From Alphaproteobacteria bacterium (GTDB taxonomy: Bacteria > Pseudomonadota > Alphaproteobacteria > ATCC43930 > CGMCC-115725), in the NCBI GenBank assembly GCA_019240125.1, contig JAFAYW010000363.1, positions 1-39,991 of the forward strand: a stretch of DNA of 39,991 nt. The letters are read 5' to 3'. Positions 30,304 to 39,882 of this stretch are shown in pieces; the stretch's first letter is position 1; each line of letters starts with the position of its first letter. The translations under genes and the position numbers were made by a program. The notes under the pieces were generated by a model. It had not been told where the DNA came from. It did no database searches and worked only from the letters and a program-made list of their open reading frames with translations.

Positions 30304-31335
30304 TCAGGAGGCCTTGCGGCGGCGCTTTGGCGCCTCGTCCTCATGCGCGGCGGGCTTGGCTGGGGATTTCGCAGGGGTTGGTTTCGCGGTGGTGCGCGGC
30401 GTCTTCGCCTTGCCGCCCTCAACCGGCAATAGCAGGCTGCGCTGATTGCCCGTCGCTGCCTTGCGGCCGCGCGGCGCAGATTTGGCCGCCGGCTTCTCCT
30501 CCACCGCCTCGCCTTCATTCGCCGCCGCGCGGGTCCGACGCGACGCCGGCGTCTCCTCGGTGTCCTCGGCCGCCAGACTGCGCTTCAGGGCATCCATCAG
30601 GTTGATCACCTGGGCCGGCTTACGCTCCGGCTCCTGCGCCGGCAACTTGCCGTCCATCTTTTCGGCGATCAGTTCGCGCAGAGCGGTCTGATAGCGGTCG
30701 GTGAAGTCGGCGGCATCAAACGTCTTTGTCTTGCGTTTGATGATCTGCTCCATAATGGCGAGTTGGTCCTCGTCGGCCCCTTCGGCTGATATCGTCGAGA
30801 AATAATCCTCGGGCTTGCGCACCTCGTCATGGTAGCGCAACGCGTTGCCGAGCAGCCCGGTGCCCATTGGACGGATCGCGATGATCCGCTCCTGCCCGTT
30901 GATAACGACCTGGCCGATCGCGATCTTGCCGGTGTCGCGCAGCGACTCGCGGATCACGCGATAACCCTCCTCGGCGACGCTGCCGTCCGGGGTCAGGTAA
31001 TAGGGCGAGTCGAAGAAGATCGGATCGACATCGTCGACGAATTCGACGATGTCGATCGTATCGGTGGTCTCCAGCCGCAATCGCTTGATGTCGTCGGGGT
31101 CGACCGTGATGTAGTGGCCCTTCTGGTATTCGTACCCCTTGACGATCTCGTCGCGCTCGACCGGGCCGACACCCGGTACCGTCAGCTGCTGCTTCACGCG
31201 CTCGCCGGTCGGCTCGTGGATCATGTGAAAGCGCACCTTTTCGCGCTCGGTTGACGCCGTATAGAGGCGCACGCCGATCGTCACCAGCGACAGCTTGAGA
31301 AATCCGGTCCAGTACGGACGTGCGGCGGCAGCCAT
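30304..31335 (-). CDS. ku: Ku-type DNA end-binding protein (non-homologous end joining)
   Basis: 343-residue bacterial Ku. It forms a homodimeric ring on broken DNA ends and recruits a ligase, usually LigD. The Ku core spans about 1-255: YWTGFLKLSLVTIGVRLYTA, VRFHMIHEPTGERVKQQ, GYEYQKGHYITVDPDDIKRL, TIDIVEFVDDVDPIFFD and YHDEVRKPEDYF. The remaining roughly 90 residues are a long Lys/Ala/Pro/Arg-rich tail ending PKRRRKAS, longer than the minimal Ku tail; basic tails of this kind in bacterial Ku assist DNA binding and threading. The start has GGAG 9 bases upstream. No ligD or second ku is within the window. It is divergent from the small VOC gene at 31442. Confidence 0.96.
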   Translation of the reverse strand: MAAAARPYWTGFLKLSLVTIGVRLYTASTEREKVRFHMIHEPTGERVKQQLTVPGVGPVERDEIVKGYEYQKGHYITVDPDDIKRLRLETTDTIDIVEFVDDVDPIFFDSPYYLTPDGSVAEEGYRVIRESLRDTGKIAIGQVVINGQERIIAIRPMGTGLLGNALRYHDEVRKPEDYFSTISAEGADEDQLAIMEQIIKRKTKTFDAADFTDRYQTALRELIAEKMDGKLPAQEPERKPAQVINLMDALKRSLAAEDTEETPASRRTRAAANEGEAVEEKPAAKSAPRGRKAATGNQRSLLLPVEGGKAKTPRTTAKPTPAKSPAKPAAHEDEAPKRRRKAS

Positions 31336-31441
31336 TCGAATGCTCCGTTTTCCCTTGGCTCAACGATACCGCGTGCCCTGCCGTTCCGCTATGGCGGATC
31401 GCGCCGGAATTGAGTAGGTAAAGCATCAGGGAGGATTCTAG

Positions 31442-31987
31442 ATGACGCAGGATTACGCGCCCCGCCTGAGCCATGTCGGGCTGTATGTGACCGATGTGCC
31501 GACGATGATCGAGTTTTACACAAAGGTCCTCGGCTTTGTGGTCAGCGATGGGGCAGAGGACGGCCGCATTACGTTCCTCAGCCGCAACCCGGCGGATCAC
31601 CATCAGGTTGTATTGGTGCGCGGCCGGCAGACCGGCAGCGACACGCCGATGGTCCAGCAGGTATCGTTCAACGTCGGCACCTTGGCGAATGTCCAGCGCG
31701 CCTATCGCAAGGTGAAGGCGGCGGGCTGCACGGTCATCGACCCGCGCTGTCACGGTAACGCCTGGTCGGTCTATTTCAGCGACCCCGAAGGCAATCGGAT
31801 CGAAATGTTCTGCGACACTCCGTGGTACGTGCCGCAACCGCTCGGCTTCGAGATCGATCTGGAAAAGTCCGAGGACGAGCTTTATCGGGAGACTGAAGCG
31901 ATCTGCCGCGCCAAGCCCGGGTTTCAGCCGATGGAGCAATGGCGGGCGGAGATTTCAAAGAAAATCGCCGCGCAAGCCGAAGCCTGA
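31442..31987 (+). CDS. Single-domain VOC family protein (glyoxalase/dioxygenase-like)
   Basis: 181-residue protein with one vicinal-oxygen-chelate domain (about 7-130). Landmarks are LSHVGLYVTDVPTMIEFYTK with the first metal-type His, the NPADHHQVVLVRG strand with His, and VYFSDPEGNRIEMFCDTPWY with the Glu ligand, so the metal set H/H/E is complete. The C-terminal 45 residues form a helical tail (EIDLEKSEDELYRETEAICR) that is typical of extradiol-dioxygenase-like VOC proteins. The start is supported by AGGGAGGA before the ATG. It is divergent from ku, about 105 bases away. It is more typical in its ligands than the two-domain protein at 28862. The reaction is unknown. Confidence 0.9.
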   Translation: MTQDYAPRLSHVGLYVTDVPTMIEFYTKVLGFVVSDGAEDGRITFLSRNPADHHQVVLVRGRQTGSDTPMVQQVSFNVGTLANVQRAYRKVKAAGCTVIDPRCHGNAWSVYFSDPEGNRIEMFCDTPWYVPQPLGFEIDLEKSEDELYRETEAICRAKPGFQPMEQWRAEISKKIAAQAEA

Positions 31988-32100
31988 TTAGGCTGCCGAA
32001 ATCGGCGGCCGCGTTCTCTCCGCCGGCACGCCCGAACTTTCTTAATCATCACGCTGTTGGTGGCGGTAGGCGCCTCGCAACGAGGGGTTTGGCGCCGACT

Positions 32101-32123
32101 GCTCAACACGTTCAGCGTTGAGC
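32101..32123. promoter_or_regulatory. Inverted repeat upstream of the KaiC-like gene
   Basis: GCTCAAC (32101-32107) and GTTGAGC (32117-32123) flank a 9-base centre, about 40 bases before the KaiC-like start at 32163; CAGCGTTG occurs again at 32152-32159. Size and position would suit an operator, or a leader hairpin affecting translation of the poorly ribosome-sited gene. Inference from position only. Confidence 0.35.
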
Positions 32124-32162
32124 CATTCAGTTCAGCACAGGGCAACCAGCTCAGCGTTGGGG

Positions 32163-33659
32163 ATGAACGAACAACCGATATACCTGCAGCGTGCGTCCAC
32201 CGGCATCGAGGGGTTCGACGACGTGCTCGCCGGCGGCTTGACCCGCGACCGGCTGCACCTGCTCGAAGGCAGTCCCGGGACCGGCAAGACAACGTTCGCC
32301 CTGCAGTTTCTGCGCGCCGGCGCCGAGGCCGGCGAGGTCGGGGTCTATGTCACCCTTGCCGAGTCCGAGCAGGAGCTGCGCGATGGCGCCGCGTCGCATG
32401 GGTGGTCGCTCGACGAGCACATCGTTGTGCTCGAGTTGATCGCGCCGGAAACCATCCTCGACCCCGACCAGCACCAAAGCCTGCTCTATTCATCCGATCT
32501 TGAGCTGGGCGAGACGATCCAGCGGATCTGCGAGGCAATCGAGCGGCTGAAGCCCAAGCGAGTGGTTATCGACAGCCTGTCGGAAATCCGTCTGCTGGCG
32601 CAAAGCTCGCTGCGCTATCGCCGGCAGGTTCTGGCGCTTAAGCATTATTTCGCACAGCAGGGCTCGACCGTCATCCTGCTTGACGATCTCACCACTGACG
32701 CGACTGACAGCGCGATGCACAGCATCGCGCATAGCGTCATCCACCTCGACCAGCTTGCGCCGCTTTATGGCGGCGAGCGGCGCCGCCTGCGTATTGTCAA
32801 ATGCCGCGGCCAGAGTTTCGCGGGTGGCTATCACGATTTCACCATCCGGTCCGGCGGCGTACTCGTCTTTCCGCGGTTGGTTGCCGCGGAGTACCGGCAG
32901 TCGACGCTGGATCAGACGCTCCACAGCGGGGTGGGCGAACTCGACCAGTTGCTCGGTGGCGGGTTGGCCATGGGGTCGAGCACATTGATTATCGGGCCGG
33001 CGGGTGCGGGCAAATCGATCCTGACGCTGCAATACATCACCGCGACAGTCGAGCGCGGCGAGCGCGCTGCGCTGTTTGTCTTCGACGAGGAACTCGGGCT
33101 CCTGATCTCGCGGGCCAAGGCACTGGGCATGCCACTTGAGGAGATGCGCGCCAAAGGTCAGTTGATCATCGAACAGCTTGACGCGGCGGAGCTGTCGCCG
33201 GGTGAATTCGTGCATCGCGTCCGCACGCTTGTCGATCGCCAGCACAGCCGGTTCGTCGCGATCGATAGCCTCAACGGCTACCAGGCAGCGATGCCCGAAG
33301 AACAGTTCCTGATCCTGCACCTTCATGAATTGCTGCAGTACCTCAATCGACAGGGGGCGGCGACGTTCCTCACCGTCGCCCAGCATGGATTGATCGGCGA
33401 GATGACCCAGAGCCTCGATGTCACCTATCTCGCAGACAGCGTGATCATGCTGCGCTTCTTCGAGGCTCGCGGGCGAGTGAGGCGCGCCATGTCGGTGATC
33501 AAGAAGCGAACCGGATCGCACGAAAACACAATCCGCGAGTTCACGATCGGCGAGCGCGGGATCCGCGTTGGACCGCCGCTCGAACAATTTCAGGGCGTCT
33601 TGCGCGGCATACCGACGTATCTCGGCAGCGACGCACCGCTGCTGGAGGAGCGGAATTGA
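32163..33659 (+). CDS. KaiC-like double-domain RecA-superfamily ATPase
   Basis: 498-residue protein with two KaiC domains in tandem. CI: TGIEGFDDVLAGGLTRDR, Walker A EGSPGTGKTT (36-44), catalytic glutamates in TLAESEQEL, and VIDSLSEIRLLAQ as Walker B region. CII: SGVGELDQLLGGGLAMGSS, Walker A GPAGAGKS (278-285), VFDEELGLL with the Glu pair at 309-310, and AIDSLNGYQ. The stretch corresponding to the cyanobacterial phosphosites (S-T-I-T-D-T) reads TYLADS here, so the Thr432 equivalent looks like Tyr and clock-type dual phosphorylation is doubtful. ATG 32163 is preferred (homology starts there), although the ribosome site is poor; a TTG at 32118 is the alternative. The TGA overlaps the TTG start of a hybrid kinase gene. 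No KaiA or KaiB gene is present. Such ATPase-kinase pairs are likely signalling modules. Confidence 0.93.
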   Translation: MNEQPIYLQRASTGIEGFDDVLAGGLTRDRLHLLEGSPGTGKTTFALQFLRAGAEAGEVGVYVTLAESEQELRDGAASHGWSLDEHIVVLELIAPETILDPDQHQSLLYSSDLELGETIQRICEAIERLKPKRVVIDSLSEIRLLAQSSLRYRRQVLALKHYFAQQGSTVILLDDLTTDATDSAMHSIAHSVIHLDQLAPLYGGERRRLRIVKCRGQSFAGGYHDFTIRSGGVLVFPRLVAAEYRQSTLDQTLHSGVGELDQLLGGGLAMGSSTLIIGPAGAGKSILTLQYITATVERGERAALFVFDEELGLLISRAKALGMPLEEMRAKGQLIIEQLDAAELSPGEFVHRVRTLVDRQHSRFVAIDSLNGYQAAMPEEQFLILHLHELLQYLNRQGAATFLTVAQHGLIGEMTQSLDVTYLADSVIMLRFFEARGRVRRAMSVIKKRTGSHENTIREFTIGERGIRVGPPLEQFQGVLRGIPTYLGSDAPLLEERN

Positions 33660-35347
33660 CCTCTACGGCAGCAGCTGCTGCCGAGCGGGTACTGATCCTG
33701 GCGCCTAATGGACGCGACGCCATGGTGGCGCAAAACATCCTCAAGGATGCCGATATCCGGGCCGACATCTGCCCGGACCTGTCGCAGCTCGTGCAGGAGC
33801 TGGCGAGCGGCGCCGATCTGGGGCTGGTTACGGAGGAGGCTCTGCGCGGCGATACGCGGGCACTGATGAGCTGGGTCAGCACACAGCCGGCGTGGTCGGA
33901 CCTGCCGTTCGTGGTCCTCACCGAACATGGCGGCGGCCTGGAGCGCAACCCTTCGGCGGTGCGACTGATGCAGGCCCTCGGCAACGTCACCTTTCTCGAG
34001 CGGCCGTTCCACGCAACGACCTTGATCAGCGTCGCACAAACCAATCTCCGCGGCCGGCGCCGCCAGTACGAATGGCGGCGCCTCAACGAGGAGCTCGAAT
34101 CCCGGGTACAGGAGCGCACCGGCGAACTGGCCGCCGCCAACCGCGTGCTACTGGCGCAGATCGAAGAGCGCGAAAAGGTCGAGATTACATTGCGCCAGAT
34201 GCAGCGGCTCGAAGCGGTCGGGCAACTGACCTCCGGTGTGGCGCACGATTTCAACAATCTGCTGACGGTCGTCCTTGGCAACGTCGAGGTGCTCGAAAGC
34301 GCGATGGAGCGGGCCGGGGTCGATGCCAAACTGACCAAGCGCCTCGGCTACATGCGCAACGCCGCCGAGCGCGGCGCCCGGCTGACGAGCCAATTGCTCG
34401 CCTTCTCGCGGCGCCAACGCCTCGAGCCCAAGGCCTGTGACCTCAACGAGATCGTCTCCAATATGCAGGACCTGCTGCAAAGTACGATCGGCGGCAGCAT
34501 TCGCATCGACACCCGGCTCGAACCTTCGCTATCGAGCGCCATGGTCGATCCAACCCAGCTCGAACTTGCGGTGCTGAACCTGGCGATCAACGCGCGTGAT
34601 GCCATGGGCGTCGGCGGCACCCTGTCGGTCGCAACCGCCAATGTGACGCTGAGGGCGCCGGCGCGCCCCGAAGAGCCACCCGCCGGCCATTACGTCTCCA
34701 TCTGCGTCAGCGATACCGGCAGTGGCATGTCGGAGGAGGTTCGGCAAAAGGTTTTCGAACCGTTCTTCACCACCAAGGATATCGGCAAGGGTTCCGGCCT
34801 CGGCTTGAGTCAGGTTCTCGGGTTTGCGCAGCAATCGGGGGGCGGCGTACGCATCAGCTCCCGGCTCGGCCGCGGCACTTCGGTGTTTATCTATCTGCCG
34901 CAGACGCAAGCCCATCCCCGCACCACGCGGCGATCGGCCCGCGTCGGAGCGGCGAGCGATGCGGCCGGACGCGAGCACATCCTGCTGGTCGATGACGATG
35001 CCGGCGTGCGCGAGGTCACGGCGACCATCCTGCGCGGGCTTGGCTACACCGTGTACGAGGCGGGCAGCGGCGGGGCGGCGCTCGAATCCCTGCAATCGCA
35101 TCCGCAGATCGATCTCGTGCTGATCGATTTCGCGATGCCGGGTATGAGCGGCGCCGATGTGGTGCGCCGGCTGCGCGCGACGCATCCGCGCCTGCCGACC
35201 GTGTTCATCACCGGCTTCGCCGATCGCACGGCTCTGGCCGACGTCAGCGAGACGCACATCATCGGGAAGCCGTTTCACCCGGATGAGCTGGCCGGTAAGG
35301 TACGCGCCGCTCTCTCCTCGGTCGAGATGGGCCACTCCGCCCAATAG
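33656..35347 (+). CDS. Hybrid histidine kinase with N-terminal pseudo-receiver, coupled to KaiC-like gene
   Basis: 563-residue soluble kinase. Residues about 10-128 resemble a receiver domain ([19 protein letters not shown]), but the phosphoacceptor strand reads [10 protein letters not shown], with no Asp at the expected place, so it is probably a binding rather than phosphorylation domain. A coiled coil (about 135-185, [20 protein letters not shown]) leads to the H-box [13 protein letters not shown] (His197), N-box INARDAMG (Asn312), G1 SDTGSGM, G2 [13 protein letters not shown], and a C-terminal receiver with DDD near 446, Asp491 (LIDFAMPG) and Lys538 (GKPF). The start is a TTG overlapping the KaiC-like stop (TTGA, 33656-33659) with a strong ribosome site GGAGGAG upstream. 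The coupling argues that the kinase and KaiC-like ATPase work together, perhaps with ATPase state controlling the kinase (inference). Confidence 0.93.
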   Translation: MTSTAAAAAERVLILAPNGRDAMVAQNILKDADIRADICPDLSQLVQELASGADLGLVTEEALRGDTRALMSWVSTQPAWSDLPFVVLTEHGGGLERNPSAVRLMQALGNVTFLERPFHATTLISVAQTNLRGRRRQYEWRRLNEELESRVQERTGELAAANRVLLAQIEEREKVEITLRQMQRLEAVGQLTSGVAHDFNNLLTVVLGNVEVLESAMERAGVDAKLTKRLGYMRNAAERGARLTSQLLAFSRRQRLEPKACDLNEIVSNMQDLLQSTIGGSIRIDTRLEPSLSSAMVDPTQLELAVLNLAINARDAMGVGGTLSVATANVTLRAPARPEEPPAGHYVSICVSDTGSGMSEEVRQKVFEPFFTTKDIGKGSGLGLSQVLGFAQQSGGGVRISSRLGRGTSVFIYLPQTQAHPRTTRRSARVGAASDAAGREHILLVDDDAGVREVTATILRGLGYTVYEAGSGGAALESLQSHPQIDLVLIDFAMPGMSGADVVRRLRATHPRLPTVFITGFADRTALADVSETHIIGKPFHPDELAGKVRAALSSVEMGHSAQ

Positions 35348-35450
35348 CAGACCGGCGGGCCGTCAAAGCACAGCGTGCAAGACGGGTTGGCTGTACTTGT
35401 GCAGACCCGGTATGGTTGCGCTGACGCGTCTCGCCTCCAGTGGAGCCCTC

Positions 35451-36623
35451 ATGCCGATCATCTCCGATGTACGCGAGTACCTCGATGAACTGACCGAGAT
35501 CCGCCGCGATATCCACGCCCATCCCGAGATCGGCTTTACCGAGGAGCGGACCGGCGATCTGGTGGCGCAGAAACTTAAGGAATATGGCTGCGAGGTACAT
35601 CGCGGCCTGGCGAAAACCGGGGTGGTCGGCACGCTGCGCAAGGGTAATTCGCTGCGTGCGATCGGCCTGCGGGCCGACATGGATTGCCTGCCGATGCAGG
35701 AGCACAACGAGTTTGCGCATCGCTCGACGCAGGACGGGCTGATGCATGCCTGCGGCCATGACGGGCACACGACGATGCTGCTCGGCGCCGCCCGCTACCT
35801 GTCGCAGACGCGCAATTTCGAGGGCACCGTGCACTTCATCTTCCAGCCCGGCGAAGAGGGCTACGGCGGGGGCCGGGTCATGGTGCAGGAGGGGCTGTTC
35901 GAGAAATTCCCCTGCGACGCGGTGTTCGCGATGCACAACAAGCCGGGCATACCGATCGGCAGTATGGCAATACGCCCCGGCCCGATGCTGGCGGCGTCCG
36001 ACCGTTTCGACATCCGCATCAAGGCCAAGGGCGGGCACGCGGCGCACCCGCATCTCGGCACCGACCCGTTTGTGATCGGGGCGCAGATCGTCATGGCGCT
36101 GCAGACGATCACCGCGCGCAACATCGATCCGGTGGATTCTACCGTCATCAGCATCGGCTTCATGAAGGGTGGCTCGGCCTATAACGTGATCCCGGATGAC
36201 CTCCATATCGGCGGTACGGTGCGCAGCTTCCGCCCGGAGACGCGCGACCTGCTGGAACAACGGATGACCGAGATCACCGCCGGCACCGCCGCGCTGTTCG
36301 GCGCCAGTGCCACCTGCGATTACCGGCGCGGCTATCCGCCGACCATCAATCATGCCGATGAGGCCACCTTCGCCGCCGATGTCGCCGCGGAAATCTGCGG
36401 CGAGGAACAGATCGACCGCAACGTGGCGCCATCCCTGGGAGGCGAGGACTTCTCCTACATGCTGCAAAGGGTGCCGGGCGCGATGATGTGGATCGGCAAC
36501 GGACCGGGCGAAGGCGGCTGCCTGCTGCATAACTCCCGCTACGACTTCAACGACAGCGCCTTGCCGGTCGGGGTGAGTTTCTTTGCCCGCCTTGCCGAGC
36601 GCTTCCTGGCGCCGCAGGAATAA
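35451..36623 (+). CDS. M20 family amidohydrolase (hippurate hydrolase/IAA-amino acid hydrolase-like)
   Basis: 390-residue cytoplasmic zinc-dependent hydrolase that cleaves an N-acyl amino acid or similar amide. Metal-binding motifs of the M20D branch are intact: LRADMDCLPMQE, HACGHDGHTTMLLGAARYL, FIFQPGEEGYGGGRVMVQEG (catalytic Glu pair), and near the C-terminus SLGGEDFSYML. The dimerisation lid is at about 185-295 (KGGHAAHPHLGTDPF, TVISIGFMKGGSAYNVIPD). ATG 35451 is chosen because TGGAG lies 5 bases upstream; an in-frame ATG at 35412 would add 13 residues. It follows the hybrid kinase after about 100 bases and is followed by the LLM-type gene after 32 bases, so those two may form an operon. 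Which amide is cut is unknown. Confidence 0.93.
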   Translation: MPIISDVREYLDELTEIRRDIHAHPEIGFTEERTGDLVAQKLKEYGCEVHRGLAKTGVVGTLRKGNSLRAIGLRADMDCLPMQEHNEFAHRSTQDGLMHACGHDGHTTMLLGAARYLSQTRNFEGTVHFIFQPGEEGYGGGRVMVQEGLFEKFPCDAVFAMHNKPGIPIGSMAIRPGPMLAASDRFDIRIKAKGGHAAHPHLGTDPFVIGAQIVMALQTITARNIDPVDSTVISIGFMKGGSAYNVIPDDLHIGGTVRSFRPETRDLLEQRMTEITAGTAALFGASATCDYRRGYPPTINHADEATFAADVAAEICGEEQIDRNVAPSLGGEDFSYMLQRVPGAMMWIGNGPGEGGCLLHNSRYDFNDSALPVGVSFFARLAERFLAPQE

Positions 36624-36655
36624 CCCGCCCAAAACGAGTCGAGGGAAACGCCATC

Positions 36656-37480
36656 ATGAGGGTGCATGTCGTCAACGTGATGCGTCCGGAGCCGGGCAGC
36701 GCGGCGCAGACACTGGAGCGGTTCAGCGAATTCTCGCGCAAGGTCGAGGCGCACGGCTTTACCGGGTTGTGGATGACCGACTCGTTCGGGCGCGGCCGTC
36801 CGACGCTCGACCCGGTTGTGTTGATGACCGTGACGGCGGCGGTAACCAAGAAGATCGAGGTCGGCACCTGCGTGTTGCAGGTCCCGGTGCGACATCCAAT
36901 CGAACTGGCGCATCGGCTCGAGGGGCTGCATGCGATGCTCGGCGACCGGCTGATGCTGGGCCTCGGCAGCGGCTCGACCAAGGCGGATTTCGACCTGGTC
37001 GGCGCGGATTACGACGCGCGTTTCAAGACATTGATGAGCTCGCTCGAGCTGATGAAAAAGGCTTGGCGCGGCGAGCCGGTCCCGGGCGGCCAGCTGACAC
37101 CGTGGCCCGGCACCGAGGGCGGCCCCGCAATCATGCTGGGCGCCTGGCGCAACAAGCGCTGGATCATCTTCTCGGCCGAGCAATGCCAGGGCTGGATCGC
37201 ATCCGGCCTCTACTCGCAGCCGGAAGAACTGGAAGTCGGCATGAAGATCTACCGCGATGCCGGCGGCAAGCGCGCGGTGCTGGCCAATGTCATTGTCGAC
37301 CTGAAGGGCGGCGGCGAGAACATGCCGCTGGGCGGTCGTGCCACGGTCATGCTGACCGGCGGCGAGGCGGCCGCGCTCGACAAGTTGCGCCGCATCAAGG
37401 CGGTCGGGTTTGACGATGTGCTGTGCATGACCAATCCCGAGGGGCTAGACGATCTCGCGCGGCTGCGCGACGCACTTTAG
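36656..37480 (+). CDS. LLM-class (luciferase-like) flavin-dependent oxidoreductase
   Basis: 274-residue TIM-barrel protein of the bacterial luciferase-like monooxygenase/F420-dependent reductase superfamily. Landmarks are FSEFSRKVEAHGFTGLWMTD at the N-terminus, KKIEVGTCVLQVPVRHPIEL followed by AHRLEGLHAMLGDRLMLGLG, the GSGSTKADFDLVG loop, and the later PAIMLGAWRNKRWIIFSAEQ, in which the AxxxG/G-A segment binds flavin phosphate. The protein is shorter than the 330-350 residues typical of the family, but start (GAGGGAA ribosome site) and stop look genuine. Located 32 bases after the M20 amidohydrolase gene, so it may act in the same catabolic route. Choice of FMN or F420 and substrate are not determined. 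Confidence 0.88.
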   Translation: MRVHVVNVMRPEPGSAAQTLERFSEFSRKVEAHGFTGLWMTDSFGRGRPTLDPVVLMTVTAAVTKKIEVGTCVLQVPVRHPIELAHRLEGLHAMLGDRLMLGLGSGSTKADFDLVGADYDARFKTLMSSLELMKKAWRGEPVPGGQLTPWPGTEGGPAIMLGAWRNKRWIIFSAEQCQGWIASGLYSQPEELEVGMKIYRDAGGKRAVLANVIVDLKGGGENMPLGGRATVMLTGGEAAALDKLRRIKAVGFDDVLCMTNPEGLDDLARLRDAL

Positions 37481-37541
37481 GGGCGGCAGCCCGGCCGGCC
37501 TCGTTATTGACGGGTGCGGGGCGGCGGCTTACCTAGGCCGC

Positions 37542-38066
37542 ATGGCTCTGTTACCGATCATTACCGCGCCGGACCCGCGGCTCAAGCTCAAGGCGAAACC
37601 CGTTGTTGGGGTCGACGACAAGGTGCGTCGGCTGATGGACGACATGCTGGAGACGATGTACCACGCGATCGGCATCGGGCTCGCGGCGCCGCAGGTCGGC
37701 GCGCAGCACCGCGTGCTTGTGATCGACGTGGCGCGCGAGGGCGAGAAGCCGCAGCGGATGCGCATCGCCAATCCGGAGATTCTCTGGCGCTCGGAGGAGA
37801 TGGCGACGGCGAATGAAGGCTGTCTGTCATTGCCCGAGCATTACGCCGATGTTGAGCGCCCGCGGGCGATCCGGTTGCGCTATCTCGATCACGAAAATGA
37901 AATTCGCGAGATCGACGCCGAGGGTCTGCTCGCCACCTGTCTGCAGCACGAGATCGACCACCTGGACGGCCTGTTATTCGTCGATCACGTCTCGTCGCTG
38001 AAGCGCGGCATGATCCTGCGCAAGCTGGCCAAGACCAAGCGCGCCCGCGCGATGGCGGCGGATTAG
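37542..38066 (+). CDS. def: Peptide deformylase
   Basis: 174-residue metallohydrolase that removes the formyl group from the N-terminal methionine of new proteins. All three family motifs are intact: GIGLAAPQVG (about 45-54), EGCLSLP (about 93-99, Cys metal ligand) and QHEIDHLDG (about 134-142, two His ligands and catalytic Glu). C-terminal helix SSLKRGMILRKLAKTKRAR is normal for type 1 enzymes. The ribosome site is weak. fmt follows after 12 bases, so def and fmt are co-transcribed. Confidence 0.97.
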   Translation: MALLPIITAPDPRLKLKAKPVVGVDDKVRRLMDDMLETMYHAIGIGLAAPQVGAQHRVLVIDVAREGEKPQRMRIANPEILWRSEEMATANEGCLSLPEHYADVERPRAIRLRYLDHENEIREIDAEGLLATCLQHEIDHLDGLLFVDHVSSLKRGMILRKLAKTKRARAMAAD

Positions 38067-38078
38067 GACAATCGCGGG

Positions 38079-38998
<920 letters not shown>

Positions 38999-39017
<19 letters not shown>

Positions 39018-39754
39018 CGATCGAATATTGCGGCACCGGATTTGTCGGCTGGCAGCGCCAACCGAGCGGCCTGTCGATCCAGGAAGCGCTGGAGACCGCC
39101 TTTCAGCGGTTTTGCGGCGAGGCGATCGGCGTGTTCGGGGCAGGCCGGACCGATGCCGGCGTCCATGCCTGGGCCCAAGTGGCGCATGCCGATCTGCCGC
39201 GCGTCGTCGAACCAGAGGTCATTCGCGGCGCCCTCAACCATCATCTGAAGCCGCATCCGATCAGCGTTATCGCGGTGGAGCCGGCGCTCGGTGCATTCGA
39301 TGCACGCCGCTGGGCGATCGAGCGGCGCTATCTCTACCGCATCCTCAACCGCCGGGCGCCGCCGGCGCTGGAGCGTGGCCGCGTCTGGCATGTCGCGCCG
39401 GCGCTCGATGCCGCGGCAATGCGGGAAGCCGCGTGCCATCTTGTCGGGCTCCACGATTTCACGACCTTCCGCGACTCGCAGTGCCAGGCAAAATCGCCGA
39501 TCAAGACACTGGATGCCCTGGACGTGTCGCAGCTTGGCGACGAAATCCACATCGCGGCCCGCGCCCGTTCGTTCCTGCACCATCAGGTGCGCAACATGGC
39601 CGGCACGTTGAAGCTGGTCGGGCTTGGGCGCTGGTGCCCGGAGGATGTCGGCCGGGCGCTCGCCGCCTGCGATCGACGGGCCGGTGGTCCGACCGCGCCG
39701 CCAGACGGGCTGGCACTGGTCGCGGTACGCTATCCGGAGACCACCGCAACCTAA
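38999..39754 (+). CDS. truA: tRNA pseudouridine(38-40) synthase
   Basis: 251-residue enzyme that isomerises uridines 38-40 in the tRNA anticodon stem. The catalytic Asp lies in [14 protein letters not shown], the invariant motif of the family. Other landmarks are [20 protein letters not shown] at the N-terminus, [20 protein letters not shown], and the C-terminal [20 protein letters not shown]. The GTG at 38999 is chosen because the protein begins there in TruA ([10 protein letters not shown]) with GAGGGGA about 11 bases upstream. It overlaps the end of fmt by 19 bases. The gene is followed by a MITE-like element, so dapE, often next in this block, is not present here. Confidence 0.96.
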
Positions 39755-39760
39755 AACGGC

Positions 39761-39850
39761 TGTCATCGCGAGCGCCGCGAAGCACCCCCGATCCGACAGA
39801 GACACCGCCGACGGAGATTGCCGCGTCGCCTTCGGTTCCTCGCAATGACA
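39761..39850. repeat. MITE/REP-like palindromic intergenic element
   Basis: 90-bp element with terminal inverted repeats TGTCATCGCGAG (39761-39772) and CTCGCAATGACA (39839-39850), matching at 11 of 12 positions. Its inner parts (AGCGCCGCGAAGC near the left end and GATTGCCGCGTCGC near the right) resemble the widespread TCATTGCGAGCG / CGCAATGAC repeats of alphaproteobacterial genomes. It starts right after truA and ends before the partial minus-strand gene, between convergent genes. Confidence 0.8.
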
Positions 39851-39882
39851 CCTGATACGGTGGATTGCTGGTGAAAAGCGGC

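Noticed and set aside
32490..33587. 365-codon minus-strand open frame opposite the KaiC-like gene
   Set aside because: Shadow of a gene with two intact KaiC domains; no recognisable motif in the product.
35157..35450. N-terminal extension of the M20 amidohydrolase frame
   Set aside because: It overlaps the end of the hybrid kinase gene (receiver domain) in another frame; the M20 homology begins at 35451.
35259..36632. 457-codon minus-strand open frame opposite the M20 amidohydrolase
   Set aside because: Shadow; the plus-strand gene has the full M20 metal motifs.
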